From Caballeronia sordidicola (GTDB lineage Bacteria > Pseudomonadota > Gammaproteobacteria > Burkholderiales > Burkholderiaceae), in the NCBI RefSeq assembly GCF_002220365.1, contig NZ_MTHB01000011.1, positions 1 through 64,000 on the forward strand: a stretch of 64,000 nt of DNA, given 5' to 3'. The notes under the pieces were generated by a model. The model ran no database searches and was not told the origin of the DNA. It saw nothing but the letters and a program-made list of their open reading frames with translations. Within the stretch, counting starts at the first letter, position 1. Every line of letters begins with the position of its first letter. Below, piece by piece: positions 16,669-24,914 of this stretch. The position numbers and the translations under genes were made by a program.

Positions 16669-18267
16669 ATGGCCGTTCATACTGCCGAGCATCACTCCGC
16701 GGGACAAGTGCTCCCGTTTCGCGAATCGCTGATGGCGATGCTGGGCATCTGCTTCGTGACCATGCTGGTCGCGCTCGATCAAACCGTGGTCGGGACGGCA
16801 TTGCCCACCATCGTCGCCGAACTCAGGGGCTTTGACCTGTACGCCTGGGTCGCCACCTCGTATTTGCTTACGTCCGTCATCACCGTGCCAATTTTCGGCC
16901 GGCTCGGCGACTATTACGGTCGCAAACCGTTCGTGATCGCGTCTATCGTCGTGTTCACCGTCGCATCCGCGCTTTGCGGTCTCGCCAACAACATGCTCTT
17001 CCTCGTGCTCGCGCGCGGACTTCAGGGCATTGGCGGCGGCATGCTGGTCGGGACCGCGTTTGCGTGCATTGCCGATCTGTTTCCTGACTCCGTCGTGCGT
17101 CTGCGCTGGCAGGTGATGATGAGTTCGGCCTTCGGTATTGCGAACGCGGTCGGCCCCTCGCTTGGCGGAATTCTGACGCAATACTACGGTTGGCGCTCCG
17201 TGTTCTACGTGAATCTGCCGGTCGGCCTGCTGTCGGTGTTTTTCGTCTGGCGCTTCCTTCCGCACCTTCGGCACGTCAAGCATGAGGGCAAGATGCGTCT
17301 GGACTGGCAAGGCGCGGGCCTGATCGCGATTGCGCTGGGTTCGCTGCAATTGTTCGTCGAAATGTTGCCGAAGCACGGTCTGTCGGCCGAGTCGTTGATG
17401 CTGCTGGTCGCGAGCCTTGCGTCCAGCTATGCGCTCTGGAAGTGGGAACGTAGCTGCGATTACGCCATTCTTCCCGTCGATATGTTCCGCAACAAGAGTC
17501 TGTCCGCGCTCTTTACGCTGGCGATTCTTGGCGGGTTCACGATGTTTTCGCTGCTGTTTTACGCGCCTCTGCTGTTCCAGGGCGGTTTTGGCATGTCGCC
17601 GAAAGACGCCGGCCTGATGATCACGCCGCTGGTGGTGTTCATTACGATCGGCAGTATCGTGAACGGCCGGATCGTGACACGTGTGAAGAATCCCAACGCA
17701 ATGTTGTTCGTCGGTTTCGCGTTGCTGGCGGTGGCATGTCTCGGCGTGGTGATCGCCACGCGCTCAATGCCGCGTCCGCTGTTGATGATGTTCATGGTGC
17801 TGGGCGGAATGGGTTTGGGCTTTGTCATGCCGAACCTGACCGTGTTCGCGCAGTTGACCGCGGGACGCGAACATCTGGGGATTGCGACGGCGCTGCTGCA
17901 GTCGCTGCGCATGATTGGCGGGATGATTGGCACTGCATTGACCGGCACGCTGATCGGCCATCTGTATGCGAGCGGCGTGCAGCTCGCGCTCGACAAGGAC
18001 AGTGCCACTCACTGGCTCGGCGACCTGAGCGATCCGCAGATCCTGATCAACCACGACGCGCAAACCACGCTGCTTTCGCAACTCGCGGCGGCGGGTCATA
18101 ACGGCGCGATGCTGCTCGAATCGGCGCGCGAGTCGCTGGTTGCGGCCATTCACATTGGTTTGGCGGTGGCGGCGGTCGTAGCGGTGCTGGCTGTGTGGCA
18201 ATCGCGTCGCGTACCAACGGTGCGTTTGAAGGGCGCGAAGATCGAACCGACGATAGTGGCCGAATGA
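16669..18267 (+). CDS. DHA2-family (14-TM) MFS drug exporter
   Basis: About 532 residues; an inner-membrane multidrug:proton antiporter of the DHA2/EmrB type. Conserved sequences: VALDQTVVGTALPTI in TM1 (the D-x-T-x-x-x-x-A-L-P pattern), GRLGDYYGRKPF (motif A), GIANAVGPSLGGILTQY (motif C), WRSVFYVNLPVG. The start is uncertain: ATG at 16669 (MAVHTAEHH) is preferred since family homology starts after it and it leaves the dyad at 16639 in the leader; ATGs at 16603 and 16624 are also in frame. It overlaps the following MarR gene by ATGA. Confidence 0.9.
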   Translation: MAVHTAEHHSAGQVLPFRESLMAMLGICFVTMLVALDQTVVGTALPTIVAELRGFDLYAWVATSYLLTSVITVPIFGRLGDYYGRKPFVIASIVVFTVASALCGLANNMLFLVLARGLQGIGGGMLVGTAFACIADLFPDSVVRLRWQVMMSSAFGIANAVGPSLGGILTQYYGWRSVFYVNLPVGLLSVFFVWRFLPHLRHVKHEGKMRLDWQGAGLIAIALGSLQLFVEMLPKHGLSAESLMLLVASLASSYALWKWERSCDYAILPVDMFRNKSLSALFTLAILGGFTMFSLLFYAPLLFQGGFGMSPKDAGLMITPLVVFITIGSIVNGRIVTRVKNPNAMLFVGFALLAVACLGVVIATRSMPRPLLMMFMVLGGMGLGFVMPNLTVFAQLTAGREHLGIATALLQSLRMIGGMIGTALTGTLIGHLYASGVQLALDKDSATHWLGDLSDPQILINHDAQTTLLSQLAAAGHNGAMLLESARESLVAAIHIGLAVAAVVAVLAVWQSRRVPTVRLKGAKIEPTIVAE

Positions 18268-18866
18268 GTTCGATAACAGCAAGCAAGCGCGTGAAGAGCA
18301 CCACGGCCACGAACGACGCGCAAACGCGCAGCGTTAAAGCAATCAGCACTGAAGCAGTCAGCCGGGAACCAACCAGCATGGACGAGACGGAACGTATCGC
18401 CTTCATACAGCAGTTTGGGCGCACTTATCGAACGTTCATGCAGGCGTTCGAGTCGCAGGTCGGCCATCCAATGCCGCGTTGGCGCATCCTGCTCGCGCTG
18501 CACGATCACGCGGGCGAGTTGTCGCAAAAGCGTCTGGTCGAGAGGCTGCGCGTGGACCCGGGCGCGCTTACGCGGCAGTTGAAGACGCTGGAGGCGCTGG
18601 GCTGGATCGCGCGCAGTGTCGACCAGCGTGACAACCGGGTATCGAATGTCATCCTGACCGATACCGGCCGCGCCGTGACCGAAGCCGGCATGCCGCGCCG
18701 CAATGCCTTTCTTCACGAGACACTGTCGACGCTTCCCGACGACGCCGTCACGGCACTCTCCGGCGCGTTACGCGCGCTCGAGCAGCGCATCCAGGAAGTT
18801 GCCGCCGGAACCGCTGAATTGAACGGCCCAGGCGCGCTGGGCAGCGCCGTTTCCGAAGACGCCTAG
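18264..18866 (+). CDS. MarR-family transcriptional regulator
   Basis: A 200-residue winged-helix repressor. A low-complexity N-terminus (about 60 residues) precedes the MarR fold: WRILLALHDHAGELSQKRL, then the recognition helix region VDPGALTRQLKTLEALGWI and the wing RSVDQRDNRVSNVILTDTG. The ATG overlaps the exporter stop codon (ATGA), implying translational coupling; an alternative ATG at 18378 would give only the conserved fold. Probably autoregulates the exporter operon in response to toxic small molecules. Its 3' end overlaps the convergent deaminase gene by 4 nt. Confidence 0.9.
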   Translation: MSSITASKRVKSTTATNDAQTRSVKAISTEAVSREPTSMDETERIAFIQQFGRTYRTFMQAFESQVGHPMPRWRILLALHDHAGELSQKRLVERLRVDPGALTRQLKTLEALGWIARSVDQRDNRVSNVILTDTGRAVTEAGMPRRNAFLHETLSTLPDDAVTALSGALRALEQRIQEVAAGTAELNGPGALGSAVSEDA

Positions 18867-20137
18867 AACGACGTCTCGATCACTTCCTTCACGCGATATT
18901 TTGTATCGACGACCAGAATCTGGCGCCATTTGTCGAACGTGAGGCAGGGGTGCGAGATGTCGAACGCAATCATGTCGCCGACCTTGATGTCGTCGCCCGG
19001 CTTGATCCGCAGGTACGCGTGCTGATCCATCATGCCGAAGATCTCCCAGCCTTCATCCGTCTTGATGTCGCGCGGCCATTGCGTACCGGGACGGAAGTGG
19101 CGAGCGGGTTCGGGCATGCCGGCGTCGAAGGCGGCGTCGCGTTTTCCGAGGCCAATGATCACGCGATCCGGCTCCGGAATCGACTGCACATAGGCCCACA
19201 ATTGCAGCGCCGGTTTCAACCCTTCGCCCATTTTCTTCGCAATCGGGTTGCGCGCGAAAATCTCGTTCTGCGCTTTCTTGTACACACCCACGTCATGCGT
19301 CAGATAACAGCCCGGACGCAGGATAACCTCGATTGCATCGCTATTCGCTTTCGCGAATTCATCGGCGACGACGTCGTACCACGCCGATCCCGCGCCCGAC
19401 AGAATCGCCGGCTTGCGTTCGATCTTCCCATCGGCGACCAGCGCGCGCGTCACGTCGACCGCGTTCTGTAGAAAAGCCCGTACCTTCGATTCGTCCTGCA
19501 GCACGCCCTCGTACAACTCGACGCCAGTCAGCTTCACGGCGTCGGGCCAGCGTGCAACGGCGGCCAAAACCGCATCGCGCTGCGCGTCGTCTCGAATGCC
19601 CGTTCGGCCGCCCGCCACACCTAGTTCCAGCAGCACGTTCACCTGCTTGTTCACATCGCTGAAAAACGCGCCGAGCTGATCGACGTTATCGGCGGAATCG
19701 ACGAGACAATGGAACTCAAAATTGGGATCGGTGAGCAATTCCGCGATCATGCCCATGTTGCGTTTGCCGACCAGCTGGTTCGCCATCAGCACGCGCTGCA
19801 CACCGCCGCGATACGCCGCGCGCACCTGATGCGCGGTGGCAAGTGTGATGCCCCAAGCGCCAGCATCAAGCTGGCGGCGAAACAGTTGCGGCGCCATGGT
19901 CGTCTTGCCGTGCGGTGCGAGTTTTACGCCGTATTCGGCCACGAAAGCTTGCATCCACTTCAGGTTGTGCTCGATCCGGTCCGCGTATAGCACGGCGGCC
20001 GGCAGGCTCACGTCCTCGTCCAGCAGATTCCAGTCAAGGCGCGCGGCATCCACCAGATGCACGCTGACGCCCGGCACCATGCCCAGACCCTTGCCAAAAG
20101 GGTCGATTGTCGCGCTTTGATAGTTTGTAACTTTCAT
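18863..20137 (-). CDS. PLP-dependent D-amino-acid deaminase / D-serine-dehydratase-like
   Basis: A 424-residue fold-type III PLP enzyme: alanine-racemase-like N-terminal barrel with the PLP lysine K78 in APHGKTT, and the C-terminal D-serine dehydratase-like domain with the metal-site pattern HPCLTFDKW. Members eliminate ammonia from D-serine/D-threonine-type or 3-hydroxyaspartate substrates, giving enamine/imine intermediates. It is divergent from an RpiR regulator and neighbours an N-acyl-D-amino-acid deacylase and a RidA protein, which supports a role in D-amino-acid breakdown. Exact substrate unknown; D-threonine aldolase is a possible alternative. Confidence 0.85.
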   Translation of the reverse strand: MKVTNYQSATIDPFGKGLGMVPGVSVHLVDAARLDWNLLDEDVSLPAAVLYADRIEHNLKWMQAFVAEYGVKLAPHGKTTMAPQLFRRQLDAGAWGITLATAHQVRAAYRGGVQRVLMANQLVGKRNMGMIAELLTDPNFEFHCLVDSADNVDQLGAFFSDVNKQVNVLLELGVAGGRTGIRDDAQRDAVLAAVARWPDAVKLTGVELYEGVLQDESKVRAFLQNAVDVTRALVADGKIERKPAILSGAGSAWYDVVADEFAKANSDAIEVILRPGCYLTHDVGVYKKAQNEIFARNPIAKKMGEGLKPALQLWAYVQSIPEPDRVIIGLGKRDAAFDAGMPEPARHFRPGTQWPRDIKTDEGWEIFGMMDQHAYLRIKPGDDIKVGDMIAFDISHPCLTFDKWRQILVVDTKYRVKEVIETSF

Positions 20138-20220
20138 GTGCTGCTACTCCATCGTTCGTTTGTATAGAGTTCGGGGCTTGATTTTCTGCGTTCGATTCAA
20201 TATCGAGATTGACTCGACAA

Positions 20221-20264
20221 TGGTACAGAAAGTACGATGCCCGAGACATTGTTATTTAGTACCA
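20221..20264. promoter_or_regulatory. GTAC-rich divergent control region, candidate RpiR operator
   Basis: Between the divergent deaminase and rpiR-like genes lie TGGTAC at 20221, GTAC at 20232 and GTACCA at 20259; the outer pair is an exact inverted repeat. A regulator binding here could control both directions. The pattern is clear; the function is inference. Confidence 0.3.
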
Positions 20265-20284
20265 AGCGCACCGAAAGGGTTTTC

Positions 20285-21196
20285 ATGAACGTGTCGTCCG
20301 AACCGCCAGTCTTCGATATCGTCGCCCGGATTGCCGAGCGCGCGCCCGAACTGCGTTCGGCGGAACGGAAGGTCGCGGCGCTCATTCTCGACGATTTGAC
20401 CGGTGCATCGCGCGCCAGCATTGGTGCACTCGCAAAAAAAGCCGAGGTCAGCATTGCGACCGTGACGCGTTTCGCGAAGGCGGTCGGATGCCATGACGTG
20501 CGCGAGCTTAAATTGCGGCTGGCTCAGGCGGCGGCTGTCGGCCAGCGGTTCTTGCGCGGCGGTTCATATGATGAAACCGACGCCGACGATCCTGCCGATT
20601 CACTCGCCGCCCGTATTTTCGACGATATCCAGACCACGCTCGCTCACAATCGTGGCGCGTTGCGTGCGGCGCCTATTGCCGCTGCCGCCGACGCGCTTGC
20701 TGATGCGCAGATGATCTACGTCTTTGGCATGGGCGGAGGCTCGACCGCTTTAGCCGATGAAATGCGTTTTCGCTTGGTTCGGCTGGGCCGGCCGGTCGCG
20801 TCGTATCAGGATGGTTTGCTGCAGCGGATGGTCGCCGCAACGCTCTCGCGTGAACACGTGGTGGTGGCGTTGTCGGTGACGGGGCAGACGCCGGAAATGG
20901 TCGAAAGCTGCAGGATCGCGCGCGAATATGGCGCGCGTGTCATTGCGCTGACGGCGCCCGCGTCGCCGCTCGCGCAACTGGCCGACTGGCTGATTCCGAT
21001 CATCGCGAAAGAAACTGATTTTATCTACAAGCCTTCGACATCCCGCTACGCCATGTTGATGGCGCTCGACCTGCTCGTCACTGAACTTGCCGTGAAGCAG
21101 GGCGATACGAGCCGCGAGCTTTTGCGGCGCATGAAACACGCGCTGGACGCTTATCGTGGTGGCGGCGTCGACGAACGTCAGCCTTTGGGCGATTGA
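20285..21196 (+). CDS. RpiR/MurR-family regulator (HTH + SIS)
   Basis: About 303 residues: an N-terminal HTH_6 domain (SAERKVAALILDDL, then SIGALAKKAEVSIATVTRFA) and a C-terminal SIS domain (IYVFGMGGGSTALADEM, VVALSVTGQTPEMVE) of the kind that binds phosphosugars or related ligands. The start at 20285 (MNVSSEPPVFD) follows AAAGGG; an ATG at 20237 would place the leader within the GTAC-containing region. It precedes the D-aminoacylase gene by 42 nt, so is likely co-transcribed and the local regulator of the D-amino-acid module. Confidence 0.88.
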   Translation: MNVSSEPPVFDIVARIAERAPELRSAERKVAALILDDLTGASRASIGALAKKAEVSIATVTRFAKAVGCHDVRELKLRLAQAAAVGQRFLRGGSYDETDADDPADSLAARIFDDIQTTLAHNRGALRAAPIAAAADALADAQMIYVFGMGGGSTALADEMRFRLVRLGRPVASYQDGLLQRMVAATLSREHVVVALSVTGQTPEMVESCRIAREYGARVIALTAPASPLAQLADWLIPIIAKETDFIYKPSTSRYAMLMALDLLVTELAVKQGDTSRELLRRMKHALDAYRGGGVDERQPLGD

Positions 21197-21238
21197 CCGG
21201 GTTTCCAGGCAAACGCGCGAATATTGAGGAGATAGAGC

Positions 21239-22720
21239 ATGGCATCGGATGGAGAACACGTCGATACGCTGATCAAAGGCGCGCGGATGATCGACGGAAC
21301 GGGTGCGCCGGCAGTCCAGCGCGATGTGGCGGTGAAGGATGGCCGGATTGTCGCGATCGGCGAGCTGACGGGCTGGACGGCCGATAGCGTCGTAGAGGCG
21401 GAGGGCCGGGTGCTGGCGCCGGGTTTTATCGATGTCCATACGCACGACGATACCCACGTCATTCGATCGCCGCAGATGCTGCCGAAGATATCGCAGGGGG
21501 TGACGACGGTGATCGTCGGCAATTGCGGTATCAGCGCGTCGCCGGTGACGTTGAAGGGTGATCCGCCCGATCCAATGAACCTGCTCGGCGCGTTCGATGA
21601 CTTTCAGTATCCGACCTTTGCGGCTTATATCGATGCGGTGAATCAGGCGCGACCGGCCGTGAATGTGGGCGCGTTGATCGGGCATACGGCGCTGCGCAAC
21701 AACCATATGGATCGGCTGGATCGCGGGGCATCGGCTGAGGAAATCGATGGCATGCGTGCTCAGTTGGAAGAAGCGTTGTCGCATGGGGCGCTTGGTTTGA
21801 GCAGCGGTCTTGCTTATAGCTCGGCGTTCAATGCACCGCCGGAAGAAGTGATGGCGCTGGCCGAGCCTTTGGCTAACGCCGGCGCGCTGTACACCACGCA
21901 CATGCGCACCGAATTCGACGCGATCCTCGACGCAATGGACGAGGCGTATCAGGTCGGCAAGCACGCGCGCATTCCCGTCGTGATCTCGCATTTGAAATGC
22001 GCTGGGCCATCGAACTGGGGGCGCAGCATTGAAGTATTGCAGTCGCTTGACACCAAGCGCGAGGGTCAGCCGGTGGGATGCGATTGCTATCCGTACAACA
22101 GGAGTTCATCGACGCTCGATTTGAAGCAGGTGACGGGCGATATCGAGATCACGATCACGTGGTCGGAGCCGCATCCGGAGATGGCGGGCAAGTTGATTTC
22201 GCGAATCGCCGCCGAGTGGGGCGTGACGCAGCCGGAGGCGGGCAAGCGCTTGCAGCCGGCGGGGGCGGTTTATCACAACATGTCGGAAGACGATGTGCGG
22301 CGGATCCTGTCGCATCCCGCGACCATGGTCGGCTCCGATGGCTTGCCGAATGATCCGCTGCCGCATCCGCGTTTATGGGGCGCGTTTCCGCGGGTGTTGG
22401 GCCATTACGCACGGGATACGTCGCTGATCGCGCTCGAAGAAGCGGTGCGGAAGATGACGGGGTTATCGGCGCGGCGATTTGGTTTGAGCGAGCGCGGTCT
22501 GGTGCAGGTGGGATATCACGCGGACCTGGTGCTCTTCGATGCCGACAAGGTCCGTGATACCGCAACGTTCGCCGAGCCTCGGCAGGCGGCTGATGGCATT
22601 GATGCGGTTTGGGTGAACGGGGTGCTTTCTTATCTCGATGGCGCGGTGACGGGACTGAGAGCGGGACATTTTGTGGCGCGTGGCGAGGGTTCCAGACTCG
22701 ATGCGCTTGGGCACTTTTGA
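21239..22720 (+). CDS. N-acyl-D-amino-acid deacylase (D-aminoacylase)
   Basis: A 493-residue zinc amidohydrolase that frees D-amino acids from their N-acyl derivatives. Metal-site residues fall almost exactly where they do in characterised D-aminoacylases: H67 and H69 (DVHTHDD), C96 (GNCGIS), H221 (TTHMRTE), H251 (ISHLK) and D367 (GSDGLP). ATG at 21239 after GAGGAGATAGAG. The downstream RidA gene begins 20 nt after the stop. With the neighbouring PLP deaminase and RidA it forms a plausible route from N-acyl-D-amino acid to 2-keto acid plus ammonia. Confidence 0.93.
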   Translation: MASDGEHVDTLIKGARMIDGTGAPAVQRDVAVKDGRIVAIGELTGWTADSVVEAEGRVLAPGFIDVHTHDDTHVIRSPQMLPKISQGVTTVIVGNCGISASPVTLKGDPPDPMNLLGAFDDFQYPTFAAYIDAVNQARPAVNVGALIGHTALRNNHMDRLDRGASAEEIDGMRAQLEEALSHGALGLSSGLAYSSAFNAPPEEVMALAEPLANAGALYTTHMRTEFDAILDAMDEAYQVGKHARIPVVISHLKCAGPSNWGRSIEVLQSLDTKREGQPVGCDCYPYNRSSSTLDLKQVTGDIEITITWSEPHPEMAGKLISRIAAEWGVTQPEAGKRLQPAGAVYHNMSEDDVRRILSHPATMVGSDGLPNDPLPHPRLWGAFPRVLGHYARDTSLIALEEAVRKMTGLSARRFGLSERGLVQVGYHADLVLFDADKVRDTATFAEPRQAADGIDAVWVNGVLSYLDGAVTGLRAGHFVARGEGSRLDALGHF

Positions 22721-22739
22721 TTAACGTTGAGGATGTGCA

Positions 22740-23126
22740 ATGAAACGATATGGCGTGGAAGGTGGTAAAGGACAAGGCGGCGCGGTAATGCCGTTTTCGC
22801 GTGCGGTTGAAGCGGATGGGTGGCTGTTTGTTTCAGGCCAGACGCCGATGGAAAATGGCGAAGTGATTGAAGGCGGGATTGTTGCCCAATCGCACAAGGC
22901 TATTCAGAATGTCTTCGCGATTTTGAAAGAAGCCGGATATGGTGCGGAGCACGTCGTGCGGTGCGGCGTTTGGCTTGACGATCCCCGGGATTTTGCGTCG
23001 TTTAACAAGGTATTCAAAGAGTACTTCGGGGAACATCCGCCGGCACGTGCTTGCGTGGTTTCTTCGATGGTGATCGATTGCAAGGTCGAAGTGGATTGCG
23101 TGGCTTATAAGAAAGCTGGCGCCTGA
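22740..23126 (+). CDS. RidA-family (YjgF/YER057c/UK114) protein
   Basis: A 128-residue trimeric RidA-like protein. Members hydrolyse the reactive enamine/imine intermediates released by PLP-dependent dehydratases. Visible family sequences: AVEADGWLFVSGQTPMENGE, and near the C-terminus HPPARACVVSSMVIDCKVEVDCVAYK, with the arginine that binds the substrate carboxylate (PARACV). An RBS-like GAGGATG precedes the ATG. Its place in an operon with D-aminoacylase, close to a PLP deaminase, fits exactly this chemistry. Confidence 0.9.
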   Translation: MKRYGVEGGKGQGGAVMPFSRAVEADGWLFVSGQTPMENGEVIEGGIVAQSHKAIQNVFAILKEAGYGAEHVVRCGVWLDDPRDFASFNKVFKEYFGEHPPARACVVSSMVIDCKVEVDCVAYKKAGA

Positions 23127-23137
23127 CGGCTGGTTTG

Positions 23138-23169
23138 TTCGCGCCGGTCAATGCCAGCCCCGGCGCGAA
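23138..23169. terminator. Hairpin between convergent ridA-like and queF genes
   Basis: Perfect 10-bp arms TTCGCGCCGG / CCGGCGCGAA with a 12-nt loop in the short gap between convergent genes. It lacks a strong T tract, so bidirectional termination is likely but not certain. Confidence 0.5.
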
Positions 23170-23174
23170 TGCTC

Positions 23175-24005
23175 TTACTGCCGAGCCAGCCGCGCGTTAT
23201 CCGGCAGCGGCAGATTAAAGTTGGTCCGGAACGGATTGATATCCAAACCGCCGCGTCGCGTATAGCGCGCATAAACGGCTAGCCGTTCCGGTTTGCATTC
23301 ACGCATCACATCCAGAAATATCTGTTCAACGCATTGCTCATGAAACCCGGTATGTTCGCGATAAGAAATGATATATCGCAGCAATCCCGCGTGATCGATC
23401 GGCACGCCTACATAACGAATCTGCACGCTGCCCCAATCCGGCTGCCCGGTCACCGGACAATTCGATTTGAGCAAATTCGAAAACAGCGTCTCATCAACCG
23501 GCGATTCGCCAAAAGACGCGCGCAGTAACGAAGGATCGGGTGCATAAACATCGGCATCCAGATCCAGCCGATCCAGCGACAAACCCTCAAACTCCTCCAT
23601 CTTGAGTTTCACGCCAAACTCATACGGCGCCACAAGCTGTACGGAAACATTCGCACCGCACACGGTGGAAACATCCTTGCGGATCGCCGCACGAACCTCG
23701 TCGATAGAATCAAAAGCCGTCTGCGAAAAAGATCCCAAATACAGTTTGAATGACTTCGACTCCACAATATTGGGCGAATCCGCCGGCACGATGAACGTCG
23801 CCACCGCGATCTGCGGTTTGCCCTTGCGGTTGAGCCAGGACAGTTCGTATGCGTTCCAGATATCGGTGCCGAAGAACGGCAGCGGACCCGTGAGCCCGAG
23901 CGCGTCGCGCCCCGACTTGCGGCCGATGGGAAAAAGCAGCGCCGGATCGTACCGTTCAGAGTAGTGGACCGGCTTGCCAAGGGGAGAGTGTTCGGGCGTA
24001 TTCAC
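23175..24005 (-). CDS. queF: NADPH-dependent 7-cyano-7-deazaguanine reductase
   Basis: The 276-residue long-form QueF reduces preQ0 to preQ1 in queuosine biosynthesis. Start is a GTG at 24005 ([14 protein letters not shown]), the usual N-terminus of beta-proteobacterial QueF; the open frame extends upstream but that part is the end of the 5'-nucleotidase gene. Key residues: C183, which forms the thioimide, in [11 protein letters not shown]190; and the NADPH-binding ESKSFKLYL segment. The GTG overlaps the upstream stop as GTGA, indicating translational coupling. Confidence 0.95.
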   Translation of the reverse strand: MNTPEHSPLGKPVHYSERYDPALLFPIGRKSGRDALGLTGPLPFFGTDIWNAYELSWLNRKGKPQIAVATFIVPADSPNIVESKSFKLYLGSFSQTAFDSIDEVRAAIRKDVSTVCGANVSVQLVAPYEFGVKLKMEEFEGLSLDRLDLDADVYAPDPSLLRASFGESPVDETLFSNLLKSNCPVTGQPDWGSVQIRYVGVPIDHAGLLRYIISYREHTGFHEQCVEQIFLDVMRECKPERLAVYARYTRRGGLDINPFRTNFNLPLPDNARLARQ

Positions 24006-24907
24006 GATGGGTTCGATATGCCACTTGGGACGTGCCCCGTCGCTGTCACGACACGGGCCGACTCGCAATGGCCAATTTGGTCGTCGAAGAAAAAGTCGGG
24101 TTCGAACTTGCCCAGGAACGGGCCTTTGTCCAATCCACCGAGGAACATCGCTTCGTCGATTTCGATGTTCCAGGCCATCAACGTCCGGATGGCGCGCTCG
24201 TGCGCGGGCGCCGATCGCGCCGTGACAAGCGCCGTGCGAATCCGCATCCGGGATGTGGCATGGCTAAGTTTTTGCAGCTTGTGAAGCGCTTCGAGCAACG
24301 GTTTCAACGGTCCGTTTGCCAACGCCAGATCTTTCTTGCCGACTTCGTGCTCCACAAACGCGGGCAAACCTTGCGCCTGGAACACTTGTTCGGCTTCGTC
24401 GGAGAAAAGCACGGCATCGCCGTCGAAAGCAATCCGAATTTCATCAGGATACCGGCTCGCGGCAAGCGGCGCTCGCGGCACGACCGTCGCGGCCGGAAAG
24501 CCGGCGGCGAGGGCATCGCGGACATCGGCGGAATTGGCCGACAGGAATAACGATGCGCGAAACGGCTCCAGATACCGGAACGGTGACCGGCCGCGCGTAA
24601 AGACCCCGCGTTCGATCGCCAGTCCATGCTCCTTGCACGAACTGAACGCGCGCAAACCGCTGATGGGATCGCTGCGCGACAGGATCACCACCTCCACGCG
24701 CCGCTCGCCGGCCACGTTCAGCGCAAGCAACTTCTCGATCAGCGACAAGGCGATGCCGGGTTTAGCCGGAACGTGAAGCCGCGAGCGTTGCAGCGCCTCG
24801 TATTCACGCAGGTCGCCCGCTTCGTAGACTTCGTTTTCTTCTTCGAAGTCGAACAGCGCCCGCGACGAAATCGCGACCACCAGCTTGTCGTCCAGCGTGA
24901 AGGCCAT
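24002..24907 (-). CDS. Cytosolic 5'-nucleotidase (5-nucleotidase family, NT5C1-like)
   Basis: A 301-residue protein starting [25 protein letters not shown], the signature N-terminus of the family related to eukaryotic cytosolic 5'-nucleotidase I. It carries phosphohydrolase-like elements ([16 protein letters not shown], with the DGD pattern; [28 protein letters not shown]). Such enzymes dephosphorylate nucleoside monophosphates. The ATG at 24907 lies 7 nt downstream of the ilvA stop; the 3' end overlaps queF by 4 nt. The three genes form one tight unit on the minus strand. An ATG farther upstream would lie inside ilvA and is rejected. Confidence 0.85.
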   Translation of the reverse strand: MAFTLDDKLVVAISSRALFDFEEENEVYEAGDLREYEALQRSRLHVPAKPGIALSLIEKLLALNVAGERRVEVVILSRSDPISGLRAFSSCKEHGLAIERGVFTRGRSPFRYLEPFRASLFLSANSADVRDALAAGFPAATVVPRAPLAASRYPDEIRIAFDGDAVLFSDEAEQVFQAQGLPAFVEHEVGKKDLALANGPLKPLLEALHKLQKLSHATSRMRIRTALVTARSAPAHERAIRTLMAWNIEIDEAMFLGGLDKGPFLGKFEPDFFFDDQIGHCESARVVTATGHVPSGISNPS

Positions 24908-24914
24908 GCGGGCG

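Noticed and set aside
15771-16835. 354-codon plus-strand frame across the EcsC-like gene
   Set aside because: The minus strand encodes a conserved family protein here; the plus frame has no motif.
20750-21991. 413-codon minus-strand frame across rpiR-like and D-aminoacylase genes
   Set aside because: Overlaps two conserved genes completely; no motif.
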